A DNA stretch of 64,000 nucleotides, taken from NCBI GenBank assembly GCA_019155205.2, contig JAHNZQ020000049.1:925136-989135 (forward strand), read 5' to 3'. The stretch comes from Gracilaria vermiculophylla (lineage: Eukaryota > Rhodophyta > Florideophyceae > Gracilariales > Gracilariaceae). Positions 32,349 through 44,820 of this stretch are shown piece after piece. Position 1 is the stretch's first letter; every line of letters starts with the position of its first letter. A program made the translations under genes and the position numbers. The notes beneath the pieces are model-generated. The model did no database searches. It was not told where the DNA came from and saw only the letters and a program-made list of their open reading frames with translations.

Positions 32349-34965
32349 TACAATAGAATCCTTCAGGGGTGTGAGAATCGAAAAGCTCGGTGAGGATAAC
32401 TTCTAAGACTGGGAGGAAGTAATTGAGTTTCTGCTTGCGCTCAAAGATCTCCATGAGCACCTCGCTACTGCTCCACAAATCGATGAAACTGAACTTGTCG
32501 ATTGGGAAAAAAGGACGCCAAGGCCAGGGCTATCATAGGCTTGAATCTGATTGCTGAGCACCTTGATCATGTAACAAACACTAATCATGCTGGGGGCAAG
32601 TGGAAAGCCATCTGCGACGTATTCCAGAAAAAGACGCTGCTCAACCGAATCAATGCCAGACGCTCCTTTTACTCTTCAAAAATGCTCAAGAATGAAAAGA
32701 TGTTACACGTCATTAACCGCGTTTGTTATCTTGCGTCTGACTTTAAGAGGATGGAAGTCACAGTGGATGAAGAAGACATTATCATGGCCATGCTGTGTGG
32801 ACTGCTTGAGCGCTTCGACCATTTGATTGTGGCTCTCGATACCACGATTGGAGATCGAAATCTCACTCTTGAATTGTTGAAACGTTGGTTGCTGCAAGGA
32901 TAGCAGCGCATGAATCATCGTGCTTTCGAGAACTCTGGTAGTGGTACAGTTGTGCTCGGGAATCAGAATCACTGGAAGTCTATTGCGTATCACTATTGCA
33001 AAACGAAAGGCCATATCCAAAGAAACTGCTATAGGACGCAGCGTGATAAGGCTAAAAAGCACTAGACTGCTGCTGCCCAAGCTTCAGTTCATCATGCTGG
33101 TGACGAAGACAGTACGGGTAAAAGTGAGTCTGACTTTGTGTGTTTTATAAATACAGGTGCCTAGAAGGCTACCAACAGGAACTGAAAATTTGATTCCGGT
33201 GCCATCTCCTGTATTACGTATGAGAAGTGTTTGTTTGAATCATATGAGAGCAAAGTGATCGCCGGTGTGCGCAATGAAAACGATTCAAAGTTGGAATGTC
33301 AAGTATATGGATCTGTACATCTTGATCTCACTCCTGGTGGTACCAAACGCAAGTACAAGCTCAACAAAATTGTGTATTTTCCTATTCTACGATACCTTTT
33401 GTTGTCTGTTTTTGCGATGTGCGACTTTAGACGTCAGGTAGTGTTTGAGAGACACACACTTCGTGTATACAACGATTGCAAAGTAAGTGCTCAAGGATGT
33501 TGTATAAAAAGTCTATACCATTTATTTACGGCGATTTAAGTAACTGACTCTTCTAAAAGTGCACTTGTGTCCGAGTTTTCTACGTGGCATGTTCGTTTGG
33601 CTCACGTGAATGCTGAAGGCATCAGGAATATGGCCTGTAGTAAAGTGGTGTTCGTTCCGGATGTGGATTTTTCTCAAAGTTTTTCAACTTTTGAGTCATT
33701 TATAGTACGCAAAGCCTCCCGCGCTCCCACTCCCAAGCAAAAGGGAGCTAGAGAAGAAGCCATTGGACCTTATGCGTTCGTAAATCTGTGGTCTAATGCA
33801 TGTAGGATCCTTGAGAATCTTGCGCTTCTTTGTCAAATACATCCACATTCACAGCAGGTTTTTCTTATACATGCTGAAAACCAAAAATGAAATGTTACAC
33901 ATGTTTTTGAAATGGCTGAGGCTCGTTCTAAAAATGTGTGGCAGTACAGTCCAATCTATTAGTGATCGGGAAAGCGTGCTATGTGCTCTACACAAGTACA
34001 ATGAAGGTGAGTACTTGTCAAACAGGTTTGGAGCCAAGCTGAAGCATCTTGGTATCGAGCATCAGAAAACTGTACCTCACAATACACATCAAAATAATCT
34101 GGCGGAAAGGTTCAATCGCACGCTCATGGAGTTGTTTTGCTCAACATTGCACAACAAAAAGCTGCCTAGTAGTTTTCAGGCCGTGGCATTGAAAGTCGCG
34201 CTGCACACGAAAACCCAAGTCACGAGCAGGACCATGCAAAGCAATGCCACACCGTATGAGATGCTGACCAGATCAAAGCCTGTTTTGAGCCATTTGCGAG
34301 TGTTTGGGATCAGATCCTGGTACAAGGTTGTGGATCAGAAGCTTAAAGAGCTAGAGCCTCGTGCGGTTGAAGCCGAATTTACTGGCTAAATGTAAAGTAA
34401 GAAGGACTATAATCTATGGCAAAAAAAGAAGAAAAAATGAATGTGTGCAGGGATGTAAGATTCAACAAAATCAACCAGGTAGTTCCAAACTACCAAATAA
34501 GTGATGGACCGTACACTTGTTATCACGGATATGACCGAGAAATTCTTGAGGAATCTGTGTCTTCTAATACTACTTTGTAACCCTGAAACCAAAATGTCCC
34601 AGCTTCTGATAATCCTTCAGCCACTGCTCTTAGTTTAAAAACAAATATTCCGAAGGTGGGAGAGTTTCAGCCTATACATTAGTAGCGTGATGAGCTGGGT
34701 ACGTCAGTAGACCCTGATGAGCCTAATGACAAACAGCAGTAGCCCTTCAGAAGATCCACCCTTAAGCGAAGAGCTTCAAGATCTTGGTGGTAAGGAACTG
34801 CACTTTTCACTGCCAGCGATGAAACGTCTCGTTCGTTTTCTGAGGCTATGTCGCAAGATAACTTTGATTTTTGGAAAACCGCTTTACTTAGTGAATATGA
34901 CTCCCTGATAGCAGAAAATACGTGAGAGCTAGTGCATGAGCCGGCAGCCAGTAATGTGATCTACC
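32349..34965 (+). pseudogene. Second copia element, gag to start of RT, heavily decayed
   Basis: Order and motifs are those of copia. Gag of the UBN2 type lies at 32349-32903; its expected ATG is ATA, there is a TAA after GEDNF, and a one-base frameshift falls in an A-run at 32510. A zinc knuckle remnant HYCKTKGHIQRNC lies near 32985-33035, with the first Cys changed to Tyr. Protease FDSGAISCIT is near 33192. Pre-integrase STWHVRLAHVNAEGI is at 33580. Integrase at 33796-34389 has HNTHQNNLAERFNRTL. The start of RT near 34840-34965 has FWKTALLSEYDSLIAENT and then TGA, where Trp is expected. RT proper is missing. It is clearly different from the copia at 9700. Confidence 0.85.
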
Positions 34966-36018
34966 CGCGTAAAATATCTAAAATAAATAATAAATTCTAC
35001 CGTACCTTAAGGATACTGTAGCGCACGCAGGCGAGATTATGCACCCCGTGGCCCAGCTAGTAAATTACGAACCCTTCTTAGGAATATTATACCTTAAAGC
35101 CAAACCACCATATTTCCGTAAGAGTCACTGTACTACAGTACATGCCGATCTACAAAAAGTGCCCAAAACGCATTGTGCTGCTAAGTTGGTTACCACTAGG
35201 AACCACATCTTAAACTGTAGGGAGCCTAGCTGGAGATACAAAGGTAATGCGACGAGGAATTTTAAAGCTCGACGCGACGAGTCGCCCATCGTGTAGAGCT
35301 TGCCAGTCCTCAAGCAGCCGATAGCAGACCATGGGAGCACGTCAACGTCCATCAGGTGGGGCCAGGTTTGGCGTCGAGGATAGTGCGCACCGTCGTGAAG
35401 AGGAGTAGGGAGCATTATGTACAGGCAAACACCTTATAATTGTCACGGCAAAGCGTGCAGACAGAGTTTGCAAGGGTATCGAATGGTTCCGATGGGATTG
35501 GGGGGCCTGCCGATTTTGCGCCGACCGTGCAGATGGATCCTCCCCCTGTCCCAGAGGTGACCCCCACTGTGCCGGGGCTCGCCAGGAAGGAGCCACGTGG
35601 AGCCTGTATGCGTGACCGTGAAGGTTTCCCTGATTGGGGGGGATTTGAGATCCAGTGGGGAACGGCAGCTGCGGGTGCGTATCAGGATGCGCGTGTTCCC
35701 CTGAGGTGCAATCCGTTTGGGTACTAACTTGTGCGCTTGCGGCGCACGTGAGTGTAAGACAGGCTGCACTCCAAGTGGAACGTGGTGACCGTAGTTTCCT
35801 TGAGGGTAGCAGATATCTTGATAAGCGGTTCAAGAACTTTCGCTCTTCTATGTTGTGTCCTGAAGGTCATGGAAATTCTTCTCCCGTTCGTGCAGGATGG
35901 CCACCTTCATTGTCGGGGTGAGGATAGTGCAGTGTGCTGGCTCTCGAGAAAAGAGAATCGTGCAAGGTGGTGGGTAGCTACGAGAGTTTAAGAATCGGAT
36001 ACGACTGAAGAATCCTGT
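34966..36018. other. Mostly unassigned; possible C-terminal extension of the gag pseudogene
   Basis: The minus-strand frame of the adjacent gag pseudogene reopens at 35443-35769 and contains a CKLC cluster that could be a ruined zinc knuckle. GC-rich 35340-35900. No other feature recognised. Confidence 0.35.
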
Positions 36019-37878
36019 CTAGGCGTACGAGGTAGAAGACGAGGGTGTCCTCGTCCTAGAAGGTTGTCGCTGAGATGAGACGTATGGGAGGGCAAAGACC
36101 TCTTGCTCTCCCTCGAGCGTGAGCTCCTCGACTTCCCCTAAGGTGCTGGAGGTCAACGACAGGCTGGATGACCGAAGGTTACTTAAGGCCATTGGTTTGT
36201 CTAAAAGTGGAGCCTGGCTGCGGCACGCTGCACGATAGGTATTTCCATAGGATTCAGTGAAACCTTTTAGCTCTGTATAGTAGATCTTCTTGTGCTTTTT
36301 CAAGGGATTACGCACGCTGACGCGGAGCAAGGGAAACACTCCCTTGACAAACAACGACTGCAACCCCCGTTCGGAGTACACGGTCCCACACCGTTAGGCT
36401 TTCTTCAACAACTTCTGTGAGAACCCCGTTTCCGTCATTCTCGTATTCAGCCTATAGGACGCGACGTCAGCATCAGCATCGGATTTTATTTCATTCAGTG
36501 CGTGCCTTTTAAAGAGGAAATTCACCACCTCGTGGTACGTCGTCAAGATATCTGTTCCCGGATCATCCCCAACGAGGCTCTTCTCCGTGAGGCACGGCTG
36601 CAGCAGCGAGTGCGTTTGAATTCTGAGGAAGAACTGAAAACACCAAACGTCGGCACCTTCTTGTACATCGTTTGTATTACACGCGGAACAGAAGCGTGTT
36701 AACAACTTCAACAACGAGATGGGGTCTTCGCCTGAGAAGGAGTGCTTCTTCATTTGAATACCTATCAGGCGCTGGATCTCCGTGATTCTTCTAACGACCG
36801 AAGCATCGTAGAGAGTGGAGCGATCATTCAAACGATAGGTGTCATAAACCACCTTTTTTGCAAAGAGGTTGTTAAGTAGGACGACCTCCCTGATTCTTCT
36901 GATTTTCTCCTGAGGAGATATACTCTCCTCCAAGCTGGAGCTGTTCACCGATTCAGAATCTGAGCTTCTCTCCAAATCGGTGTCTTGCTTTCTGCTTTCC
37001 TCCCTCCAGTCCTTTTGGCCTGTTTCCTGTAGAGTTTCTGGGTGCCTTGCGAACCCCCCGCTTTTGCAAATCACCCGAGAAGTATTCTGTCCTTCTCTTA
37101 TTGTGTGGAGTACGTGGCGACCAGTATCCTGTCCTCCTCCGTAGGGCGACAGGTCCAAACGGTTTATAACAATATTATTGAGGTGTACCCGTTTCCCTAC
37201 GACACTATCCTTCCCTCCTCTGGCGTAGGGGGCGGCAGTATCCTGTACTTGTCTACCTGGGGTCACCTTACGTGTTGATAGAGCGAACCTCGCCTGGACG
37301 GAAGAATGAATTCAAAATTCCGCTGCGGGGAGAAGCTGCGCGGTTTGGGAACGATACTCCGCACGGATGACATCTGAGATCACCTCTAGGAAGATGTACG
37401 AATCCAGCAAGGTCTACACGACCAGGTGAGCACTCTCCGATGCGATGTTTCTCACGAGTAAATGGCGGCACGCTCCGAATTGTGCCTTAACACCTGCAGA
37501 AATTCTTTTGACCAGCTCATGAGAGATCCTATTCATAAGGCGCGGGGCCAAGAACTCCAAAAGGGAGTTCTTTTCCGGTCGTTTTCGTCCCAGCAGCTCC
37601 TGAGGTGGCGGATGCGATGCCGTGTGCGTTTCGTCAACCTCCACGCCGGCGTGCTCCAGAGGTACTGCAGGTGATTCCGCTTGCCCCCGATCATGCACTC
37701 TTCTAAGACAATTCCTAAAACGCTTCACAGAGGAGCCAGGATTCATAAGGAGACTTTGAGGGCGCTCCAATTTGACGGCCATCTCCTGGGGAGCGATGCG
37801 CTTGCTAAGCACACTGAAGGAGTCTGTTGCCTGGAGATCCTGTAAAAGGGTTTCCATTGGGGATTCCGAGGGGTCCAC
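36019..37878 (-). pseudogene. Retrotransposon gag-like protein with nonsense stops
   Basis: One minus-strand frame stays open over 620 codons except for three stops (TAG at 37414-37416, TGA near 37312, TAA at 36394-36396). The C-terminal half is typical of the retrotransposon gag fold seen in oomycete and algal elements: FSGEDPISLLKLLTRFCSAC, then a ten-helix-like region with YHEVVNFLFKRHAL and TRMTETGFSQKLLKKA, then RCGTVYSERGLQSLFVKGV. The N-terminal half is Ser/Glu/Arg-rich with a charged segment. No pol follows in recognisable form. Each stop can derive from CAG, CGA or CAA by C-to-T change. Structural protein of a virus-like particle in the living ancestor; family name uncertain. Confidence 0.65.
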
Positions 37879-38759
37879 ATAGGAGTAGGTCGGGGGTAAT
37901 TTCCTTTCAATTCCGAATGCTCTTAATGAAGACCTCCACTGTTGGGTTCCGATCGTTGCAAACTAAAAACATTGTTCTGTTATCACTCTTGTGATTAATT
38001 TAAGAAACTGAACTTCTAAGTCCGGAGATAAGTTGTAGTACCTTCAGTTCTCTTTTCGAGGACGTAGTGTACATTGTCCGTTAGGAGGTTTTGGTTACTC
38101 CAAAGGCACGAGTTCTTAAATGTGGTATCTGGTAATCGCGATCACGAGCCGGGAGATTTTTGAAAGGGGGTTTGCAAGCGCCGAGCGAAAAACGGGGTCC
38201 CGTGGGTGGATAATGCTCCTACAGGCGCTGCTATGAGGCATTCTGTGGATCGGCGCCTTAGAAACCTGAAAGTGTTCGACAGAAGTCTCTAACCGGACAA
38301 AGTAGAGGAAGAATCAAGGTTGCTCGGTTTACTTCCCCTAGAGATGGAGCTCAACCGACAGATTAAACACCGTGCCGGGAGCCCATCTCGACATCTCTCA
38401 CTACTATAATAATTACCTGCACCAAGTAACGAAAATAAATCTAAACTCTACAATTTCTAAGGAGTTCTGTAGCACACGTGGGACAAATAATGAACCATGC
38501 GGCTCCGTTAATAAAGCACAAATTCTCCTCAGGAATATCCCGTCCTAAAGCCACACGACAATATCACCTTAGGATTCGCTGTACTACGATGTGAAGTAGT
38601 CATTGTTTCTTTCTTTCGCACGTAGACCGTAAATATATCATTTACCTAGGCTCGTTTTGAGTTGGAGACTGCATATGAATTGTTCCAACGAGCAATTCAT
38701 CTATGTTAAAAGCATCTTTCACCAAAACTCTCAGAAGCCTTCCAGTGTACATACATTGA
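37879..38759. other. No recognisable gene
   Basis: Between the gag pseudogene and the copia RT fragment; no long frame on either strand and no repeat recognised. Confidence 0.45.
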
Positions 38760-39180
38760 TCAAACGCGTTGGGTTTTAAACGAAGGTCGTCTACGAGGAA
38801 GAAATCTATCTTTTCGTGCCACTGCTTTTAAAGCCCGGCGAAGCTTGGACAGAGTCTTCCATAGACGACGCACAAATGCCTCCCCGCCGGCTTGCTCAAT
38901 TCCTTTTGGTTGCTCCATGAACACAGATTTTTTCAGGTCGCCGTTCAAAGAAGCTGATTTTACACCAATGTGATGCAAATATGAGTCTAACTCTGCAGCG
39001 ACAGCTAATAGCATCCTTATTAAAATAAAATTCAATACAGAAGCATTCGTCTCGACGAAGTCGGGTCCTTCGAACTTTAAAAAACCTCAAGCTAACATGC
39101 GCGCCTCGCACCAAGCGATCGGATCATGAGATGCAGACGCTTTACACTTCTGGAAGTATGCCCACTTGGAAGAAATCACG
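38760..39180 (-). pseudogene. copia reverse-transcriptase fragment
   Basis: On the minus strand: GPDFVETNASVL, then IRMLLAVAAELDSYLHHIGV, KSASLNGDLKKSVFMEQPKG and a shifted continuation. These correspond to the conserved RT stretch of copia (ETxAPV, IRxLLAIAA, VxTAFLNGDL, YMEQPxGF). A frameshift near 39060 and loss of sequence beyond about 38790 leave only 130 codons. No LTR seen. Confidence 0.8.
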
Positions 39181-40888
39181 GTACAATCTACTTGACTTGG
39201 AACAGGCTCTCACGTATAATTGTCAATAAGAGAGTCAAATTATCTCTGCATTGCCTTCTTCTATTCTACGAGATCAGGACATGATATAGCCTTGGAGTGT
39301 GAGAACGGTGCATCGCCATTAACTGTTCGTAAAGCCAGTTTCATCCTAAATGACCGAGAAAGTCAGCGTTCACAAGTCCACAGCCCTAAATACTGTGTCT
39401 GCCTATCATCAGGTTTATCAGGACTGTCAGCGTCTTCATATCTGGAGGCCTGTTGGCCATTTTAAGGTTCTTCATGAAACTTCAAAGCTGGCGTGGGAAA
39501 AGCAATAGAAAGCAAGAAGAGAACTTCATTCTGGCTCTTTATCGAAGTGTGAGAAAGAAAATAAAATGAAAAAATTGATTTATATCATGTAATAGAATTC
39601 AATTGTTTTAAATTAGTAACATTAGAATACTATATAAAGAGGTTTCAGTTATAAACCAGAATGCTCTGATACCAAACAATACTTCTATGACCGCCTTCCA
39701 TGCTAGTTCATTCGTTTTAACTTTTTACTCTGAACAACGTTTCTCACAAAGCCAAAAGGGCCAAATTAGATTCCCGAATACTAGTATTTCTACAGTTGAA
39801 GAAGTTGAAGTTTCTTTAAATTGATGTTAGCCATCTGCTTCTCTTCCTAGCCATATTGGAAAGGAACAAAATTGAAGTATCAAAACGTGACATTACGTTA
39901 CAATGCCTACAGTTATTATGCGAGATGATCAATAGGACTTTACAATAAACACTAGGAAATAAAGAAACAAGTGAATAAAAGATCGCCATGCGCTTCTGGA
40001 TCGTTAACGACATGGCATACACAGCCTTTCTGTCGAGAAGTTTTTCCCCAGCTTCATTTGGAAAACATTTTGGAGAGCGAATCAAAGCGAAAACATCACA
40101 AGTAAGCCCAGTCATACCTTTTTGAGTATCATCACCTTAATCACGGGCCGCTTGAAATTTTAAAAGAAAGTAAGAAATATATCAGAGCAAAACAACACTT
40201 TAACATATTTAAAACAAGAGTATAGGTTTTTTGGAATAGAAAAGCTCTTATTATGAAGGCTTTCTTCCCAACATCTGAGCATGATATACAAGCCGTACAC
40301 AATAATTGAATATTTTCATAGAAACGCTATCAAAAACTCAGGAGAAGAAATTATGTGTTCGCTTAGATATTACAGTTTTGATTTTGAACTGCTTCGGGCT
40401 CTGTTTACTGATTGAGTTTATTAGGAAACAGAGAAAAGTAAAAGTAGTCTAAACAGAAAAACTGCAGTACAGCGCTTCTTTTTATAAAATTTAAAGTTAA
40501 AAAAAGAAACGTTTGATGCGTTTGTAAAAATATGTGGGAAGATATTGTTCTTCGTGAATGATATTTTCAAAATCTTTTCATAGAGTGGAGATAAGTATTA
40601 GTAAAAATTTCTTTTGGCTTTTTGTTTAATGAATAGTGATGAAATGCGGCTATTTTTTTGAAAAGACAAAAACTTTATCATTGAAAAAGAGTTAGCTGTC
40701 TAGGTCTATCTATTGAGAAATAATTTAGCTTAATCTTTTCTCACATGAAATACCCTGAAAAAAAAACTCCATGTACAGTAAGAAATTTTAAAAACGGATA
40801 GCGATCATTAACCATTATCTTTGTAAATATGTTCCATTAACACGTAGATAAGGCCTCAAGATCATAAATTATTTGGTTTTGGAAAGCA

Positions 40889-40917
40889 AATGTAAAAACA
40901 ATATTTGTTTTTACATT
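40889..40917. repeat. Perfect 12-bp stem hairpin
   Basis: AATGTAAAAACA, five-base loop ATATT, TGTTTTTACATT. Adjacent to a second perfect hairpin at 40925-40969. Confidence 0.85.
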
Positions 40918-40924
40918 CGCGCCA

Positions 40925-40969
40925 GTTCTTCGTAGGCTTAAATATATTATATTAGAAACTACGAAGAAC
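40925..40969. repeat. Perfect 11-bp stem hairpin with 23-base AT loop
   Basis: GTTCTTCGTAG and CTACGAAGAAC flank an AT-rich loop. It could be the remnant of a small inverted-repeat element or a structured RNA. Confidence 0.85.
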
Positions 40970-42257
40970 CAGCACCACTTGTTCTTTAAATAAAAAGTCA
41001 GGTAGGACCTACCTTTTGAGCAGATAATAATTTTTAAACTAATCTCAAAGCTTTTTACGTTTTCAACTATTTTTAGAATTAAAATATTTGATTTTATTCT
41101 AAATGTTTTACATATTGTACATTGTCACATCCCTGGTATAAATGTCGAACATTACACACACTAACACACATTTCTCTTAATGTTAGTTTGCTGCATCTCT
41201 GCCCAAGCGATATTTCGTAAACTGAGTGTTTTGCATTCAATGAGTTGCAAATGCGTTTATTTTTAATATTTGTAGCTGATCTCTTGTTTCTGATCGAGGC
41301 AAGAGCAAATAAGTTCGAACAAGAACGTGGGTGCACTCTGAAAATAAATAAAGGTAAGGAACAAATGCACCTGTACCTTTATACTGATTACAATTTTTGA
41401 AGTTTGTTTGTTCAAGATACAATAGTTTTGTGTATCAAGGATGTAACATGTGTGGTACTACTTCACAAAGGATGCAATTTAGTCTTTGAATTTACCATCG
41501 GTAGGAGACCGCTCCCTGGTCTACTGTAGATCATAGAAAAAACAGATATTTTGTCATCTGGCAGCAAGGATGACGGAAGTGATCATAAAGCCCTACGTGT
41601 TTATGCTTCAATCAAAACTACAGATCGCGGTTCTGTTTCGTTGAATGAATTTGCACTCATTTGATCAAGAAAACCTTCAGTATTAGTGCGCTAAAGTGGT
41701 GAGTGAAAACTGGAGTTGTAGTCATGTCCTTGAGATTTTCGAACTGTAAGAAAATCATGATATCCTCAGCTTTTAAGTGGTAAAGCTGTGCAAGTTTGCT
41801 CGACGATGAATGCACCATATCGAAGTCTAGATGCGTGCATATGATATGTGTCGTATGCCTAAGTTCCTCTTGGACTTTCAACATGCTGCTACGTCGAAAT
41901 ATTTTTGTTTGGCTGCGTATTTGTCAGCAAAATCGAGAAATAGATGCATTTTCGTATTGTACTCTACTCAAGCTCCTCTTTTTACTGAAGACTGGGACTT
42001 CTTCCCCCCGATGTTTTTGATTTGGAAGCTAAGAAAGCGATAGATGTCAAAGTTGTTCTTCACATTGAATTTTAAACACCAGCCATGCATTATCCCGCTT
42101 TTGTGTTTACTGTGTAGCGAAGCTATGAACCAAAATGAAGAAATGGGGTATGCATTTTGACAGAATTCAAATTCATGAAGTAGTTACTCCAAGTCGGTCG
42201 ATTTCAACCATGCACTTTTCGTGCAAGTGTTAGTATGCAATTGCACTTTCGATGGCA

Positions 42258-42267
42258 TTATAAATGC
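42258..42267 (+). promoter_or_regulatory. TATA box of cysteine-rich protein gene 3
   Basis: TTATAAATGC, starting 95 bases before the ATG at 42353, at the same distance as in paralog 1. Confidence 0.6.
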
Positions 42268-42352
42268 AGCATTACCCAGCTCACTCTCCATTCTCTGGGA
42301 GCATCAACTTTTCCAGGATCTTTTTCTGTTAAAGAAGTCAGTCTTTTACGTA

Positions 42353-43021
42353 ATGAAGACATTGTTCATCTGCGTGGTGGGCCTCTATGTATCATTCAGC
42401 GTGGCAGCAACACTCGGAGAAGATCTTTGTCCCGACGAATGCAAGATCGATCGCTCCATTGTCGAGGCCCAGTGCAATCATGAACTGGTTAAAGGTCTTT
42501 GTGTCATCCACAGTTGCTCAAATCCTGCGAACGGATATACTTGTTTGTTGCCCGACAGGTCATTTATAATTCCAAATACTCATCTTTTTAACTACGAACT
42601 GGTGGTTGAATATTCGTGGAGCCCACATCAAACTGATTTAGACACAAGCACCAGGTTCTTGAACGGTAATGTGGGATGGAGTTGCACTCCGAACAATGTA
42701 TACATTGAATTTAGCGGAGATGACACTAGTGCCGGAGGTAGGGAATACACAGTCGTGGATGTAGCCCAGGCGTTGGCAGATGGGCGATGGCACGGGTCAA
42801 CAGCAATATATGCGTATGCCGGTTGGCATGGATTCGAGAACCAGGGTGATATAACAATGAAGATGTTCATGAGAAGGAAGTCTGATAAGGTCAACATTCC
42901 AGGTGCATCTGTTTCAAAGACGGTGAGTCCCGGTTTCCAAACAAATTGTGCTTCTTCTATTGCTGGCACGATTGATGTGGTGCGTGGAAGACTTCATACA
43001 CGGTTCACTTTGCGCGATTGA
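42353..43021 (+). CDS. Secreted cysteine-rich protein, family member 3
   Basis: 222 residues. I start at 42353 because MKTLFICVVGLYVSFSVAA is a signal peptide and a TATA box lies 95 bases upstream; the open frame reaches 44 codons further up, past the probable transcription start. The cysteine pattern is C-x3-C (CPDEC), x10, C, x8, C, x4, C, x8, C, as in the two paralogs. The second domain has VEYSWSPHQTDLDTST, VGWSC, FSGDDTSAGGRE, DVAQALADGRWHGST, AGWHG and MRRKSD. It is closest to the member at 16326-17000 (shared ALADG, AGWHG, TRFTL end). Probably extracellular; biochemical role unknown. Ends in TGA. Confidence 0.92.
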   Translation: MKTLFICVVGLYVSFSVAATLGEDLCPDECKIDRSIVEAQCNHELVKGLCVIHSCSNPANGYTCLLPDRSFIIPNTHLFNYELVVEYSWSPHQTDLDTSTRFLNGNVGWSCTPNNVYIEFSGDDTSAGGREYTVVDVAQALADGRWHGSTAIYAYAGWHGFENQGDITMKMFMRRKSDKVNIPGASVSKTVSPGFQTNCASSIAGTIDVVRGRLHTRFTLRD

Positions 43022-44818
43022 AGACCTTGAAGTATTTGTGCCATACTTTTTCCGGTGGACGAAGTATGGAAGCATTTCTATTGTGGTCCAGTGAAACAGA
43101 ATATTAAAGAGGTTGAATTTGGAAAGAAATCACATCGTGCGATATGCGTATTCTTCATGTTTAATAAAAGTTCAGAAACCATTGCTAAGAGTGAGTGTGA
43201 GATAGCTGCAAATACGGAGATTCAAAGCTTACGAAAAAGCATAGCAGCTTTTGGGCCCTCAGCAGGCTCCATGTGTCGCAAAGAACTAGTGTGCCTGTTC
43301 CCGTAATAGAAGACAGAGTCATGATGCTCGCGAAAGTAAATTTGAATATGTATATGTTGTTATTCGCCTCAATTTATTGGGCTTCATTGAAAGATCATTT
43401 ACTTTTGGGTGTAGGAGACAAAAAAATGTCCTAGATTGTGCTCTGTAGTACTGATAGGCAAAAACCATCGCGTTCAATCTAGCCCCGAAGACTTTGACTG
43501 CTCTAACGGCTGGGTGGGAAGGAAAAACAGAAAAAGCAACGCAACGCGAAAGTGGGACGAAACCAGAAATGTCCAAAAAAAGTTGATACTGCAGCTTATT
43601 GAAGGTAGACCATTCACAAAGTCGAAGGAAGGATGTGCGGCACCATTGGGATCGCAGCATATGGCTGCGATCCATGTTCGCGATCGCTCGTTGTCGGCCC
43701 AGGTAATGATCCTTAAGCGAATGCTGCCTTCCAAGTCAGCAGTCGCAATGTAATGTCTTCCACCCAGCTCATTCCAATTCGCCAGAAATCTGCTTTTGCG
43801 CTGATGGAAATTCGCTACATAGGCAAGCAAAACCAGCTCAAGGACCCCGGACAAAAAATATTGGAGAGCAAATGTTTCATTTTCTATGGAATTGAATGCA
43901 AATATCATTGTAGAGATTTTTGGCCTGGCGAGGAACGAAAACACTCATCGTTACGCGAAAATGCAATTCGATCACGGCTAGCTACTGGGGTTCTATTCCC
44001 AACCGCTTGGAGCGAACTGATTTTCTGGTAGCAGTCCAAGGTACTTGGTTCTTATCTTTCAGACCTTGAAGAGTAGTAGCGGTACTGCGCTTCTGAGAGC
44101 TACCACAGGCTGCGAGGACTGGGTGGGATCTCTATGTCTAGATTGTAAGATTCAGCCACTTCGTGTCTAAGCGCAAAGATAATTTGCAAGCCAGAAAGCA
44201 TCAGCGAAGAACGAAACGCGTCGCAGTTGGGAACAATCTTAAAACGCTGAATTTACTGTTCCCTACCCTCGCTACGCTTGCGGAAGATCTATATGTGTTT
44301 TGGAACGTGAGAAGATGAAATACATTGAAAGGAAACACTGTTTGTTGTCCAAAAAGAATGTTTAGTTAAGTGAAGTACAATTTCCAAAATGCAAAGAAAA
44401 AAAACCGTGCTTGCGGCCCTCTATGAAACGTATCTACAACACGTAATGAGGGTAGGTGGAAATTTTAGTCAAGATCTTGCTCCATTCTTGTTCATTCAAA
44501 GATGTAAGCACTTGCGTGTTGATTTTTTGAGGAAACCTTGAAAGTCCACTTTTTTATGGGGTAAAAAACTATGGCGCTTTGTACCGGTAACCCAGCAAGA
44601 AATAAATGGTTATTTCTAACACTGTGTTACATTCTGGTGTCTTTGACCACAATGTCTATACGGCGCATTGGTTTTTGTCAAGGTTCCCTGGACTACAATT
44701 CAGAGAGGGTTAACAATTAGATGAGGACTAGGGTTTGCACTCCGACAAAGACTTTTGGAAACCAAAAACAAAGATCTATCCAATGTCTAATTGCAAAAGC
44801 CACAGGTTGTAATGCATA
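43022..44818. other. No recognisable gene
   Basis: Frames of up to 156 codons (43474-43944, minus) and 118 codons (43319-43675, minus) overlap plus-strand frames of about 100 codons; none has a recognisable domain or clear codon bias. They may be chance. Confidence 0.4.
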
Positions 44819-44820
44819 TA

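Larger units (their letters stand above)
39181..42250. other. AT-rich intergenic DNA, no recognisable gene
   Basis: About 3 kb of AT-rich sequence (39480-41100 especially). Frames are short and low-complexity. Two perfect hairpins near 40.9 kb are listed separately. The right end is the upstream region of the cysteine-rich gene 3. Confidence 0.55.

Noticed and set aside
43474..43944. 156-codon minus-strand ORF downstream of the cysteine-rich gene 3
   Set aside because: Overlaps comparable plus-strand frames, no recognisable motif, no promoter.
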